38,368 bases of DNA from Pelargonium cotyledonis (lineage: Eukaryota; Streptophyta; Magnoliopsida; Geraniales; Geraniaceae): assembly GCA_036897625.1 (NCBI GenBank), contig JAYMTA010000132.1:1-38368 (forward strand), read 5' to 3'. The position numbers and the translations under genes are program-made. The notes under the pieces were generated by a model. The model searched no databases. It was given only the letters and a program-made list of their open reading frames with translations, and was not told the DNA's origin. Positions 19,752-33,439 of the stretch are shown here, piece by piece (the stretch's first letter is position 1; each line of letters opens with the position of its first letter).

Positions 19752-21735
19752 ATGGCTACTAATAAAGTCATCATTTTAGCCATTTCTTGTATTGTTTTGG
19801 TAGCTGCATTACCCACAAGTAATAGCCAGCAACAACCACAGCCACAGCCACAAGGTGTCAATACGAATGATTTAGTAGCCTCCGCTAAGGGATTGTTCGC
19901 ACAATCCTACCAAACTGTCTTGCAATATACGAACTCGACCGACTCTAAGGATCTTCTCAAGAAAAGCCTCGTGGCGCTCATAGGCGACGTGAACGTGACG
20001 ATGGATAAAACGGACAATCTCAAGAATCTCACAAGGGACAAAATGATCGCTCAGGCAATTGACATTTGCGGCGAGGTCCTTCAGAGCTCGGTTGACTCGT
20101 TGCAAAAGTCTATTGACCGCATTAGCAGCCAGTTCGATCCCAACAGGATCGACGAGTACGTGGAGGATCTCAAGATTTGGGTGGGCGGGGTCTTCTCGGA
20201 CCAAATGGTGTGCAAGGATGGTTTCCAGGGCATGCCAGGGCGGTTCGGGAAAAAGATGAGACAATACTTGGAAAAGTCTCGGAAACTCGCGCTCAAGACC
20301 CTCGACACGATTGGTGAATTTGCGGAACTTATGCTTGCGGAAGAGGCCAAAGGCCCGCCCAAACGGCGCCTTCTCGAGGAGGATGAAACGAATCCGGACC
20401 CGATTACCCGGAGACTGTTGGCGGTTAACATAGCAAATGTTCAGCCCAATGTAGTTGTGGCTCAAGATGGAAGTGGAAAGTACAAGACTCTCAATGAAGC
20501 ATTGAAGGACATTCCTCCGGGAAATGCACAACAATTTGTGATACATTTGAAGGCAGGTGTTTATGCGGAGCAAGTGTCGTTCACTAAGGAAATGTCTAAT
20601 GTTGTGCTTATTGGAGATGGCCCAACGGTTTCAAGAATCACCGGAAAATTGAACTATGCTCAAGGAGTCCAAACTTTCAAGACATCAACAGTTGGTAAGT
20701 ATAATACATATTCTAGTACACAAAACCTTTTTAAGAACATTGAAGTGCACATATTTAAACTACAAGAAATGTCAACTTTCACTTTGGAAAAGGAAACAAC
20801 CATCGCAAAAGGTGTACAAAAGGTCGAGTTTTTTGTTGCAATGAGGTGAGGGATAGATGCTTTCGGACTTTTCTCGATGGAAAGGTTTTTTGTGAGAGAC
20901 GGTGGTCATTGCAAGAGTACTTATATGTCGTATTTTAATCTTTTTATTTGTCATATCAGCAAAAGTTCTCGTCCAATCATTTTAAACAAAATGTGAGTAT
21001 TTTAAAGTTTTGTACGTGAATTGATATGTTGTAGCTATAATGGGAGACGACTTTATTGCAAAGGATGTTGGATTCGAAAACTCGGCGGGACCCGCAGGCC
21101 ACCAAGCCGTGGCGCCCCGTGTACAAGCGGACAAAGCCGTTTTTCTAAACTGTCATATGGACGGCTACCAAGACACCCTCTACGCTCAAAAGTTTCGGCA
21201 ATTTTATCGCGACTGCACCATCACCGGCACTGTTGACTTCATCTTCGGGGATGCGGCTGCCGTGTTCCAAAACTGCAACATGGTTGTCCGAAAACCCGGG
21301 GCCAACCAAAACTGCATGGTGACCGCCCAGGGCAAGGACGCGGAGCCTGAGCTCACGGGATACGTTTTGCAGAACTGCATCATATCCGCGGAGCCCGCGC
21401 TGACCGCGGCCCCCCCGGGCGAGCACCAAGTGTTTCTGGGACGCCCGTGGAAGGCGTACGCCAAGACGGTTGTGATTCAGTCGCAGATTGATGGGATCGT
21501 TGATCCGGCGGGGTGGGCAGAATGGAAGGGGGAAAATTTCCAGGAGACTTGTTACTATGCTGAGTTTGGAAATAGAGGACCTGGTTCGGTTCTTGACAAA
21601 AGAGTGGCTTGGAATGGGTATAAAAGAATCACACCTGAAATTGCTCAGTCTTATGTGCCTGCACAATTTTATTTGGGAGACACTTGGTTGCCTCAGACTG
21701 GTGTGCCTTATTTCCCAGGTTGGATGGCTGTGTGA
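19752..21735 (+). CDS. Pectinesterase (pectin methylesterase) with PMEI pro-region
   Basis: Two exons, 19752-20694 and 21035-21735, are joined in frame at a split Ala codon (547 aa). The enzyme removes methyl esters from wall homogalacturonan. A signal peptide (about 1-24) and a Gln/Pro-rich linker precede a helical PMEI-like region (about 35-200). Two RRLL motifs (205-208, 220-223) match the subtilase processing sites that release mature PME. The catalytic domain follows: GVYAE (269-273), Q338, Q360, D361, D382, R451 and W453. Their spacing matches the known catalytic set of plant PMEs, in the motifs QAVA, QDTL, DFIFG and LGRPW, so activity is likely. The pro-region has only two cysteines (in DICGEV and MVCKDG); the usual first disulfide pair is absent. 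ATG 19752 is preferred over an upstream in-frame ATG at 19617 because it begins the signal peptide. Confidence 0.93.
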
Positions 21736-22125
21736 TACAACATCAAGAATTTTTTTTTCATGTATCTTTTTTCACATGTATATGATATTATTAAAGTAAA
21801 TGTTTTGGGTAGTAAACTGAAAAGTTTCAATATTATAATGAATTCATAACAGATATACATATTTCATATTAAAAATAAACAAATTCTCGTTTTTTATATA
21901 TCAACAGACAATACTTTTATTAAAATCCAAAATCATATGGCAAATAAGTACATAAAAACTCTCGAAGCAAAATAGATCAAATAACAAAGAGTACACGTTA
22001 GAGCTCCACCCTGAAAAGAAAAGGAAGGAGAAACATGAAGATCGAAAAAAAAAATGATAACTGAAACTTTGAATCTTTAAAATTTTCTCTTCAACACCTA
22101 CCGCTCAATCCTGAAAAATCACCAA
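21736..22125. other. Pectinesterase 3' flank
   Basis: This is AT-rich 3'UTR and spacer. A TATTAAAGTAAATG stretch near 21787-21800 is a possible near-upstream polyadenylation region. No gene was seen. Confidence 0.4.
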
Positions 22126-22660
22126 ACCATATGAGCTATAAAATGATAGGACCAAGCAAGTTCCATATCTTCTCACATGAAGCTTTGCCGGAAAAAAATG
22201 GAGGACCAAGAAACCAACATACCAAACCACCAGATCGACCATTTAAATTAGGAGAGAAGCAGAAATTTGAGACCAGAGGGTACAAAAAACTTCGTCAATT
22301 GAGAGACACGTTAATCAGCACACAATCAAAGTCGATAATAGACTAACTTCTGAAAAGAACTATGAAATTCGAGTCAATGATGATATGAACCATGCAAAAA
22401 CTGACCGGATCCCAAATACAAACCAGACCACCCGACTGACCATTTGAAGGAGAGAAGCAAAATTTGAGACCCGAGAGTACCAAAAGCTTCGATAATCGAG
22501 GGACGTAAAAGAACGTGTCTTGCTTTCCTGAATAAAGACAATAGTAGGCCGAAGAGTGCGAACAAAAGGTCGTAAACGATGTCTCTTGTGAAGCACTTGA
22601 CAACCCCGGATGTTCCATGACAATAAACTCATCCCGGAGTTGAGACGTCACTGATTCTAT
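22126..22660 (-). pseudogene. LINE endonuclease fragments (two overlapping remnants)
   Basis: The minus-strand frame at 22632-22360 starts MSLLSWNIRGC and contains VFIQESK. These are the N-terminal motifs of the L1-type apurinic endonuclease (LSWNIRG and the catalytic E in QESK). A second, diverged copy of part of the same region lies at about 22195-22330, sharing the GACCATTTAAA/GACCATTTGAA and GAGAGAAGCA blocks. Both are cut off after about 90 codons. They belong to a LINE copy different from the long one that starts at 23215. Confidence 0.7.
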
Positions 22661-22757
22661 CAACAATGAGCAGCGTCGGCTTCAATCTCACAAAGCTTTT
22701 CTATCAATTACTCATTTTATTGTTTTGCACAATTTGATGTATTGTAATAAGTGTTCA

Positions 22758-22782
22758 CAACTTTTTTTTTTTTTTTTTTTTT
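22758..22782. repeat. Long poly-T tract
   Basis: A run of more than 20 T residues would be a poly(A) tail read on the minus strand. It may mark the 3' end of a retroposon inserted on that strand. No matching body was identified upstream beyond the LINE endonuclease remnants, which lie on the wrong side. Confidence 0.5.
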
Positions 22783-23019
22783 CGAACACATAGTATGTTT
22801 TCGCAACTTAATAGTGTATTATTCGTCAACGTTTGCAGATTAATAATCATAAATATGTTTCTTTTTTCTTCTTTAAATTGACAAATATATTATGATAATA
22901 TAATATCTTATTTTGCACTATAAACATTTTCATTACTTATACCAAATTTTGATGTATTTTTATACCCACTATAAAGATATACATGTGTGTGTTTTGTACT
23001 TCACTGGGGGAATTCGTAA

Positions 23020-23168
23020 TTTTTATTTTTTTATCAGTTGAGCTACACAATATGAGTACCTAGCCCCTATAAATATAAATAATTTACCCCATACCATGGG
23101 TAGGGAGATTCGAACCCGAGGCCTCAAAGAAAATTCGAAGTGCTTTACCAGTTGGCCTAACTTGACTT
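23020..23168 (-). mobile_element. tRNA-derived SINE
   Basis: Read on the minus strand from about 23165, an A-box-like GGCCAACTGGTAAAGC is followed about 30 bases later by a near-perfect B box, GGTTCGAATCTCC. A short tRNA-unrelated body then leads to an A-rich end (TGATAAAAAAATAAAAA). The box order and spacing fit an RNA polymerase III promoter of a plant SINE. The ends are approximate. Confidence 0.7.
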
Positions 23169-23296
23169 GGATGTTATTTATTTATTAATTTTGTAATTTT
23201 TGTACTTAGTTTATGTTTTTTTATAGGTGAGCGGTACCTTTTATTATAAAATTCGGAGGTAGTAATAAAAGTACAAATAAAGAGCCGTCTCCAACG

Positions 23297-26200
23297 TCAA
23301 ACTAAACAAGCTGACGGATTCGAGACCCACGACGAAAGCGAGAAAAAGATACAAAAAGACCTATCGAAAGCAGTGACTAGAGAATAGGAAAGACTCTTGA
23401 TGCGGAGTAAAGTGTTATCCACACTCGGGTACTTATGGTTGAAAACCAAACCATTCCGAGCCAACCATATATGCCACAAAGTGAGAAGAGGAATAGAGTT
23501 CCAAATTTTAATTCCAATTTTAGAGCCCGAGTAATAGGAGCACTGACTTGCCAGCAACATTGAAAAATTTGAAGGCTAGCAAGTTGATATACTCCACCAA
23601 CTGAGAACACCGGACCACACTTGATCCGACCACGGGCATGCCAGCAGCAGGTGTGAGCAAGTTTCGGGTACGACATCACAGAGAAAGCACATGATCGAGG
23701 ACCCTACCAGTAGGACACCGCGAACGGACAGAAAAGCCGAGAAAGGCACGCACTCTATCGCCACAAGCCACGCGAAATATTGGATTTTCGGGGGAATTGC
23801 GACTTTCCAAATGACTTTAAAACAAGCAAAACGAACTCTCGGATTCTGCATATGTAAAGCTTCATAGATCTTCTTTGTGCTAAATTTGCCAAAACGTGAA
23901 TGGGACCAGACCATCTAGTCTGATCTGGAGTGAGCCGGTAAAGCTGGCAGTAGAGCAACCAAAATTTTTGCATAATTACCCAATTCTCAGCCCCGCATAC
24001 GACGCCGGAAAAGAGAGTGAGGCGCAGAAGACAGACGATGCATAACAAAGGCAACCGACGTTGTTTGGAAGCTGTATAAAGTATACATACGGGGAAAAAG
24101 AAGCTTGAGGGCCGTGTCCGAGCACCAAAGATCAGACCAGAACCGGATGTAAACTCTATTACCTAGAACCCATCTCATATTGCCGACCCCATGACATCCA
24201 AGAAACCCGGAAGATTACGTAACTCAATTATCCCGCTCATAACTGGAGAAAGACGATTCAAATTTAGATCTTGAAGTGACCATGAGTCCGGTTCCCACCC
24301 ATACTTGGCACAAAGAAGTTTTTTCCAAAAAGAATCCGATTGAGTAGCAAACCGCCACCACCACTTAGCCATCAAGCTAATGTTTGCTAAGTGCAATTAT
24401 CGAATACCTAGCCCGCCATGAATTCGACTAGAGGCAACTAGAGACCAACGTACCTTGCATAGACCCCAATGATCCGAAGAGCTGGACCATAAAAATCGTC
24501 TCTCTATTGCTTCCAACTTTGCAATAACGCCTTTTGGGGCCCTGAAGAGGGACATGTAAAATAAAGGAAGAGACGATAATGCAAATGAATCAAAGTGAGT
24601 CGACCCCCCATCGAGATATATTTTGATTGCCATAAAGCAAGCCAGTTTTGAAACCGCTCAATAATATCATTCCAACAACTGATACGCCTGGGGTTAGCCT
24701 CTAACTTGAAACCAAGGTACGTAAAAGGCAACTCCACAATTTGGTATCCGAGATCGGTAGCCAAGGAAGAAAGCCGATCGGCTGGCACATTTAGACCGAT
24801 GAGTCGGGACTTATTATAATGAATATAAAGACCGGAAGCGAACTGGAAAAGGTGCAGAATGGCCTTTAAATTAATTCCCGAATTTTTCGAGCGAGATAGA
24901 TTGAGAAAGAGCTCCATATCGTCTGCAAATTGGAGATGTGAAACTGAGAGATCCCCTATGTGAGTACCAGCTATACGTCCTTGAGACTCGGCATGGGAGA
25001 GTAAGAGATGCAACGCCTCGGCCACAATGGTAAATAAAAATGGGGACAACAGACAACCTTGCTTGACGCCGCGGGAGGACGAGAATTCTTTCGATGGCGA
25101 CCCATTCACAAGCACAGAAATATGAGAAGTAAGACAACTACAAATCCAAAACCGATACCGAGCACCAAAACCCATCGAAGCAAGACAAAAGTCAATGAAC
25201 GCCCAATCTAATCGATCAAAAGCTTGTTTGAAATCAAGCTTTAAGATTGCCGCCTTGGTACGAGTTCTCTTAGCCGAGTGAATAACCTCCCCGGCTACAA
25301 GTACGCTATCGAAAATTTGTCGATCTTTAATGAAAGTGCTCTGAATCTCACTAATGATAGTCCCAATGTAAGGCTTAAAACGATTGGCCAATAATTTAGA
25401 AACGATTTTGTAAGGACCTGATACCATGCTTTTTTTTTTATTGTTTTTTTTATAAGCGACGACCTAAAGGTGTACATATACAAGTAACCAATAGTGTTCA
25501 GGAAAGAGACTATTTCTCTTAACCCTAGCCTAGAGTTTTTGGCACCTTACCGCACCAAAGTGGTCTTTTACACCATCACCACCAAAGATGTGTAGAGTGG
25601 GGATTGATCCTGAGACCTCTTCCCACTCACACAATTGGGTTAACCAACTGCACCACCCTTAGTGGTTGACCCGATACCAAGCTAATAGGCCGATAATCAT
25701 TAAAACTTTGAGGCAAGTCAGATTTCGGGATTAGCGTAAGAAAAGCAGAACTCAAACCCTTGCCAGTATCACCCGTATCCATAAAGAATTGAACAAAAGA
25801 GAGGAGGTCCTGAGCAATAATATCCCAACAATGCTGAAAAATAACATACTAAACCCATCAGGTCCCAGCGCACGCGAACTATCGAACCCGAAAACCACTG
25901 AACGAATTTCATCAAGAGTAACCAGCCTTTCGAGATCCTGACAAGCTAACACTGATAGCTACTTGAAATTTAGAGGAGGTAAGCTGGCCTGATTAGAACT
26001 GATAGAGGACAAACGATTTTTGGATTGGTGATCCAAACTTCACCATACTTTATACCCATGAGTCTGTTCTTTGCTTGCCTGTATGACGCGATCCTGTGGA
26101 CAAAATTTGTGTTACAATCACCTTCGATTAGCCATTTGGTCCTCGATTTCTGTTTCCATAAGGCCAAGAGTTCAACGGATTTGGAGTGGAGGTCCGCGAG

Positions 26201-27187
26201 TATGGCAGCACGACGAGAGAGAGAAGCCGAGTCAAGGGGTCATGTTTTCGCTTCCATATCCAGTTCATTGAGCTGGGCTTCCAGATTTTTAATTGTGTGC
26301 TCCAAATTTCCATATGAACTAATATTCCATTGCTTTAAAACACCTTTCACATGATGCAATTTCGACCATAAACGAAAACTGGGTTGCCCGGTGATAGAGA
26401 AAGAAAGTCATGCATCTGAAACAGTCCTGTAAAATGACTCGTGACCAACCCAAACATTCAAGAACTTTAAAGGCCGAGGCCCCCAATCAATGGAAACAAG
26501 CCAGAGGAGAAGCGGGCAATGATCCGAACAACCTATAGAAAGACCCGAGAGACACATGGAGCCTATGGGGTAAGGCCAATCTGATGATAGTAACATACGA
26601 TCAATACGAATAACACTCGATTCAGGACCATACCACGTAAACAACCTCCCCGATAGCGGTAAATCAAACAGACCACTATCACTAATGAAGTGATTAAATG
26701 CTGCCATAGCCGAGGTCGAGGCAAAACCACTACTGCGCTCAGAGGGAGATCAAACCAAGTTGAAATCACCACCAAGTAGGCACGGAATCTGAGCAGTGCT
26801 AATAATAGACGAGAGACGATTCCATAGAGAAACTTTGTCTACTTCCGGTATAGGCGCATACACATTTATGAGAAGGCACTTGCATTCAAAGGTTTTTCAA
26901 AAACCAACGGTACTAACAAAACTAGTGTCAATGAGAGACGATTCCAACTCAAAAACATCAGAATCCCATAAAGTGATCAAACCCCCCGACCTACCATTCG
27001 AAAGAGATAGCCGGAATTGCAAAGACGGAATAGACCAAAAACATTTCGCATCAAAAACTGAGAGATCATGGAGCTTGCTTTCCTGAATAAAGACAACATT
27101 GCATTTCGAGTTACGAATAAGAGCCCGCAAACTGTCTCTTTTGTGTTGTGTCGATGCTCCCCTAATGTTCCATGAAAGAATAGCCAT
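23297..27187 (-). pseudogene. LINE ORF2 (EN-RT) pseudogene
   Basis: The frame begins MAILSWNIRG at 27187 with VFIQESK and NGRSGGL (endonuclease N-terminus). The endonuclease continues in another frame at 26707-26408 (SGLFDLPLSGRLFTWYG and the SDHCP catalytic-His motif). WKQKSRTKWLIEGDCN lies at about 26167-26100. RT motifs follow: RALGPDGFS (about 25870), RPISL directly before the SINE, then, in the 307-codon frame at 25427-24504, KLDFKQAFDRLDW, GVKQGCLLSPFLF and the active-site FADD (residues 167-170). The C-terminal zf-RVT-type segment (CDVVPETCSHLLLACPW) is at 23914-23576, and LWHIWLARNGLVF lies downstream. At least four frame changes break it. Confidence 0.85.
25415..25682 (-). mobile_element. 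SINE inserted in the LINE RT, with target duplication
   Basis: The body is 25430-25667. On the minus strand it starts with a tRNA-like head containing box A (GGTGGTGCAGTTGGTTA) and a weak box B (GGATCAATCCCC), and ends in an A-rich tail (the T/A tract at 25430-25452 on the plus strand). It is flanked by a 15-bp duplication, GACCTGATACCATGC (25415-25429) and GACCCGATACCAAGC (25668-25682), 13 of 15 identical. The RT reads RPISLVSG before it and VSGPYKIVSKLLANR after it, so removing one duplicate restores continuity. It inserted after the LINE. Confidence 0.85.
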
Positions 27188-27216
27188 GAAGGGGATAACG
27201 AAACAGTAAAAAACAA

Positions 27217-28340
27217 TCACTGTCTAATGGAAGTAACTTCGATAGCTCGAAGTTGCTCAATAACTTCCGAATCCGAACCCTTAAAGCTACCCCCAAGACT
27301 CTTACACACATCAAGAATAGCGGACTCAGCTTTAGTCGGTGAGGAAGGATCACTGATCTGCGCAATGGTGGTGGTGGAGGCCGGTTTATGTTGGCTCTGA
27401 AGGTTAAGTCTTGCTGGGATCACCACACGCTTGGCCGGCGGTAGAGACATAATAGGTTTTAGAGTGGTGTTACGTCGACGGGGAACAAAGGGGAGAAGCG
27501 AGATCAGATCGACATGCTTAGGGTTATGACAATGTGTTTGTGCATGAGCAACAAGGGTTGATGACAAGCAATCATTAGGCCCATAGACCGTACTTGGCCC
27601 ATTGAGACGTGGGCCCGAGTTTGATTTGCCCGGACCATGCAACTCCGGAGATCCATGCACGTCTAGGTTGGATGGGAGATCTGTGGCCTCAAAATTTGTA
27701 CTTCTGGGAGAGCTCGGGGAGGAGGGACTAGAGTCGTGATCATCACTATCATGAGCAAGGAATGATTGGAGATCTGAAGAGCCACACTCCGAAATTGCAA
27801 TCTGAAACATCTTTTTAATGACCTTCACCTTGTTGATTCGGGACACGGGATCAAGAAAGTCAAGGTGAACCAAAACTTGTACCGTATCAAGGGAGAAACC
27901 GAGCTCGAACAAAGGGTGAACCATCACTAAATCACCAAATTTCTTGACAATACTTCTCACTGTATTAGAGTGTCATGCGTGCAAAGTAATACATCTAATG
28001 TTTACCCAACAAAAACGACCACCTCGACGCTTAAAATGTTCCAATCATAAAAAGCGACAAACCATTGTGATAACCATGACCACCCGGAATCTTTCATGGC
28101 TTGAAGTACACACTCCTCAGCGAAAGAGAGCACGAAGACCTGATTACACAATGAATGAACACCAATATGAAGAGAACCAGTACCCGTTAATGTCTCATGG
28201 AGGAAAGAGCCGGAGATCGGAGAACGAGCAATAGCTATAACACTCCATCTCAATTTGGCAGTGATATCTCGTGCTGGGTACCCAATTGCGATTGGATGTT
28301 CAATAGGAATGGGGGTAGTAGCAGCCTTGGTTGGAGGCTG
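27217..28340 (-). pseudogene. LINE ORF1 (gag-like) pseudogene
   Basis: Two minus-strand frames cover it: about 28340-28002 and 27960-27217. The first contains VFVLSFAEECVLQAMKDSGW. The joining region reads WVNIRCITLHA, then an in-frame stop, and the second frame continues with KKFGDLVMVHPLFELGF. This resembles the DUF4283-type N-terminal domain of plant LINE ORF1. The C-terminal part is Ser/Pro/Asp-rich and shows no intact zinc knuckle. One frameshift and one stop break it. Confidence 0.65.
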
Positions 28341-28377
28341 TGTAGGGGGAATTACGTTGTTGGCGCGCGAGGCTGTG

Positions 28378-28860
28378 TAGGTCCATTTTGGTCATTGTAC
28401 TATCCATTTCGTGTCGTTTTAGTCATCAACCTCATGCTATTTTACACCACTTTAAAGTTTGTCAGTGCCATTTAAATCCAAACGTTTCCGAATATCGAGC
28501 CGTGTAAGGACATTCCGTCAAATTCATTAACGGAACCGTTAAAATCTGATTAAAAAAATATTTTTTATATGAATTTGCTGACGTGGCAATGAATAATATT
28601 ATTTTAATAATTTTTTAATATAAAATAATAATATTTGATTTTATATCATTTATTTATAATATATGTTGACATGTGTTGAAATTTCATTGGATGGTTATAT
28701 TATTTTTTTATTTTTTTAATCTCTTCATCTACTTCCTCTAGAAAGGGTTTTCTGCAAACCCTTCCACCGCCGGTGACCCAGTCGAGGCTGGAGCTTAAAG
28801 GACGCCGTCGGAGCTCGGCCTCCATCTCCATATTTGACCCACCTCCTTCGTCCACTTATT
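28378..28860. mobile_element. Truncated MULE-type terminus
   Basis: From 28380 the sequence has the architecture of a long MULE terminal repeat: TTTTGGTCATTG, TCGTTTTAGTCATCAAC, then CCGTCAAATTCATTAACGGA and GCTGACGTGGCA. A short GC-rich interior follows (CCGCCGGTGACC, GACGCCGTCGGAGCTCGG). It resembles the ends of the intact MULE at 14260-15815 but is not the same family. No opposite terminus was found before the RPL7 duplication begins at about 28860. Confidence 0.5.
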
Positions 28861-29045
28861 TTAAATATATAAAATCATTTAATTATGTAGCAGTTGAATA
28901 TGTTGAAGAATTGACGTGACCAACATATAACATGACATGTCAACATATTATTGTATTGTACTAATATTTGTTTACTTTGCGCAGTATCTAATCATTTGTT
29001 TTGATTTAATGTTTGTATTACGTTTTACTCAAATGTTCACACTAA

Positions 29046-29785
29046 GGGCTTGTTTGGTAACTTCAACTTCAAAAGGTTTATCGGGTAAAAAAAGGCAAAA
29101 AGTCTATAAGTATCAATATATATTTGGTGTATTGTTTGGTAAAATTTAATGGTAATAGAGGGTTGTAAATGAATTTTCATGAGATGAATGTTTGGTAAAA
29201 ATGAGTGAAATGTATTTTGAAACGTTGTAAAAACAAAAATAATCTTGATCAGAAAACGATAAAAAAATTGTATATCTAAAAGAATTAACCCGTATCTAAA
29301 TTATTTAGGCCAAAAATTAAATCGAACCCAAAAATACAAACATTGCGTTATATGGTTTAACATAAAAATGCAAACATTGCAACATAATGCAATGCTTGTA
29401 TTTTTATGGTCGACCATAAACATACAAATGTGGTTGACCATCATCTGGTTGTAGTCGACCATCAAAGCTAATAATTGTCTTATGCAAGTTTAAATGGAGA
29501 AGGTTGCAAAATATTATATAGGTTTTTAATGATTCAAATACAAAACACAATTAACTTTAAGTGTAGTATATATATTTTTTTTCTTTTTCTCCTTCTTCCT
29601 TTTGCTTCTTGCAGTAAGGCTAGAGCTCCTATGGAAAATGAGCTCCCACAGGAACTGGGCAGGAGTTTGAAGCTTAAAAGGTCTGTTGGCTCAAAAATTA
29701 TCCAAACAATAATTTACCTCTATATCCTATGTGGCTCAGCGTACAGGAGGTTAAAAGGAGGAAATTGGAGTTCCCGAACAAGGCC
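29046..29785. mobile_element. PIF/Harbinger-like element in duplication copy 1
   Basis: The ends are inverted repeats: GGGCTTGTTTGGTAACTTCAA on the left, and GGCCTTGTTCGGGAACTCCAA on the right when reverse-complemented. TAA (29043-29045 and 29786-29788) flanks both sides, the 3-bp duplication expected for PIF/Harbinger or Tourist elements. The paralogous copy at about 36050-36065 lacks the 740 bp, which confirms an insertion. The interior has a 105-codon ORF with no recognised domain and no DDE transposase, so it is non-autonomous. Confidence 0.78.
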
Positions 29786-30490
29786 TAAGTGAAAATCAAC
29801 GTTTCACAAGCTTCATAGTTGTTTTGTAGCTTTCCTGGTCATAGACATGTGCCGCATCCATGCTTTGTATTTGCCTCTTAATTGTGTATTACATGATCCA
29901 ACACGAAGACATAGTAATCTTATCATATGATCCAAAATAAACCTAACATGATTCTGAACTCAACACTAAGCTTGAAATGAGCTAAAATGTTTGGTATGCC
30001 TCACGTCTTACAATACAACTAATTAATGTTAAGTTTTGAGAGCCCAACTACTAATCGATTACTAAATGTGTTGTTTCTCTAACACGAATATAAAATGTGA
30101 AGACAAACACAAATTTAGTTTCATTTTACAACACACATTGGTGACTCTACCAGAGGCTAACAAATAACATCTATATTAGGGCCAACACAAATCAGGTTTT
30201 GGGAGACAAAAATAGTTGAACTTAAGCATTCCGTACGAAATCTGCAAGCTTATGGTCTTTATGTAGATGATAATGCAGCTGAGAAAACTCAAATAATGAT
30301 CCCAAAAACTATCATGGAGCAGTCTGCATAAATAATACCCCAAAAACTGACAAACTTTCTTAAACTCAACAAGTCAAAAACAAGAGAATGCATAAAATGT
30401 ATTCGGCCTTAAAAACAAACTTTTACGATTAGATCTGGTACAGATATGAGATGAGATCAAAACCTCTATATAACCAAATACACTAAATAC

Positions 30491-32429
<1,939 letters not shown>

Positions 32430-33014
32430 TGCTATATATTCACACACAAAAAAAAGACAATCAAACATAGCTCTAGTAATCTAAGCAAAGCGATTACCAT
32501 AATCAAACTGAGTCACATGATGTAAGGAACAAATATCATAATTTTTAGAACACTGAAAGACTAAAATTGCTTAGCTGACTAGAAAATTTAAGCATGTACA
32601 TATATTATTAAAAATGCCAATTTCAAATAATGATACCTCAAAAAGTAAAATTTTAACAATGATCAAAGCAATAACAAACACAGCAAAACTTGATTCAGCT
32701 TACTGAGAGAATGCAGGTACTGGAATGATATAGCAAATCACAAAACCATTTAATAACTACTAAAACAGCAAAAACGAAGCTGCTATAATGACAGTTTACA
32801 AAGAAAACCAATCATTTTTATTCGGAAAATTGAACCATTCCCGGATCAGCTCAAAATCGTCAATTCACAAGGCAAATTCAAAATGAAAACAGCAATAAAC
32901 CATAGCTGTACACAGACCCTTAGGAGCTAGATCTATCAAAAAACAACTAATTGTCGTCAACAGCTACTTCTACAAAATATGTTATCAGCAGATACAACAA
33001 ATGATTCTACTAAC

Positions 33015-33075
33015 CAGTATGGCTACGGCTGCGGCTGAGAGAAGCTTGGAGAATGTTAGGGCTTCACTGTGAAGA
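33015..33075 (-). other. RPL7 5'UTR exon (non-coding exon 1)
   Basis: On the minus strand the sequence ends CCGTAGCCATACTG followed by a donor GTTAGTAG at 33014 and below. The matching acceptor, ATATATAG, ends at 32432 just before the ATG, giving a 5'UTR intron of about 580 bp. A leader intron is common in plant ribosomal-protein genes. The transcription start is not resolved. Confidence 0.6.
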
Positions 33076-33084
33076 AGACGAAGA

Positions 33085-33250
33085 GTTAAATAGTAGGGTT
33101 TTGTAGGGTTTGTGCAAATACTGGGCTAATTTGACGGGCCTTTCACCTAAAAACTATGTGATAGTGTTTGCAATTTATGTGGGGTTGATGAATTTCATGA
33201 CGTGGGCCTAAATGTCAAACGTACACATTTGGGCCCATTTAGTTTGTCTG
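33085..33250 (-). promoter_or_regulatory. RPL7 promoter: telo-box and site II motifs
   Basis: AAACCCTACAAAACCCTA (rc of about 33094-33111) is a doubled telo-box. TGGGCT or TGGGCC-type site II elements occur at about 33122-33127 (plus strand), at GACGGGCC near 33133-33140, and around 33231-33238 (TTGGGCCC). The telo-box plus site II combination is a known hallmark of plant ribosomal-protein promoters. It lies just upstream of the presumed 5'UTR exon. Confidence 0.65.
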
Positions 33251-33439
33251 ATAATGCGGGTCACATGCCTAAACGGGTGAAAGCATATAACACAAGTGAT
33301 TTATCATACAATTTATCACAAGTCCTAACATGTATCGCCACTTCGTGAAAACTAGAGCCGATTAAAAGTTGCAAAATACGAATGCGTATGAGTATTTTGG
33401 CATGGTCCATAGTTGGAAAAGCTATGATTGCTATTTAGT

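Larger units (their letters stand above)
23215..28378 (-). mobile_element. Degenerate LINE (L1-type) retrotransposon
   Basis: This element of about 5.1 kb in minus orientation carries ORF1 (about 28340-27217) and ORF2 (27187 to about 23297), then a short 3' region ending in CCTATAAAAAAAC (rc of about 23215-23228). Domain order is ORF1 nucleic-acid-binding region, endonuclease, reverse transcriptase, then a C-terminal zinc-finger (zf-RVT) region. Multiple stops, frameshifts and a SINE insertion show that it is inactive. The 5' end abuts MULE-type terminal sequence at about 28378, so it may be truncated there. Confidence 0.85.

Noticed and set aside
19872..20573. 233-codon open frame antisense to the pectinesterase first exon
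   Set aside because: It mirrors the GC-rich PME coding exon, lacks any recognisable domain and has no promoter or splice support. The plus-strand PME explains the sequence fully.
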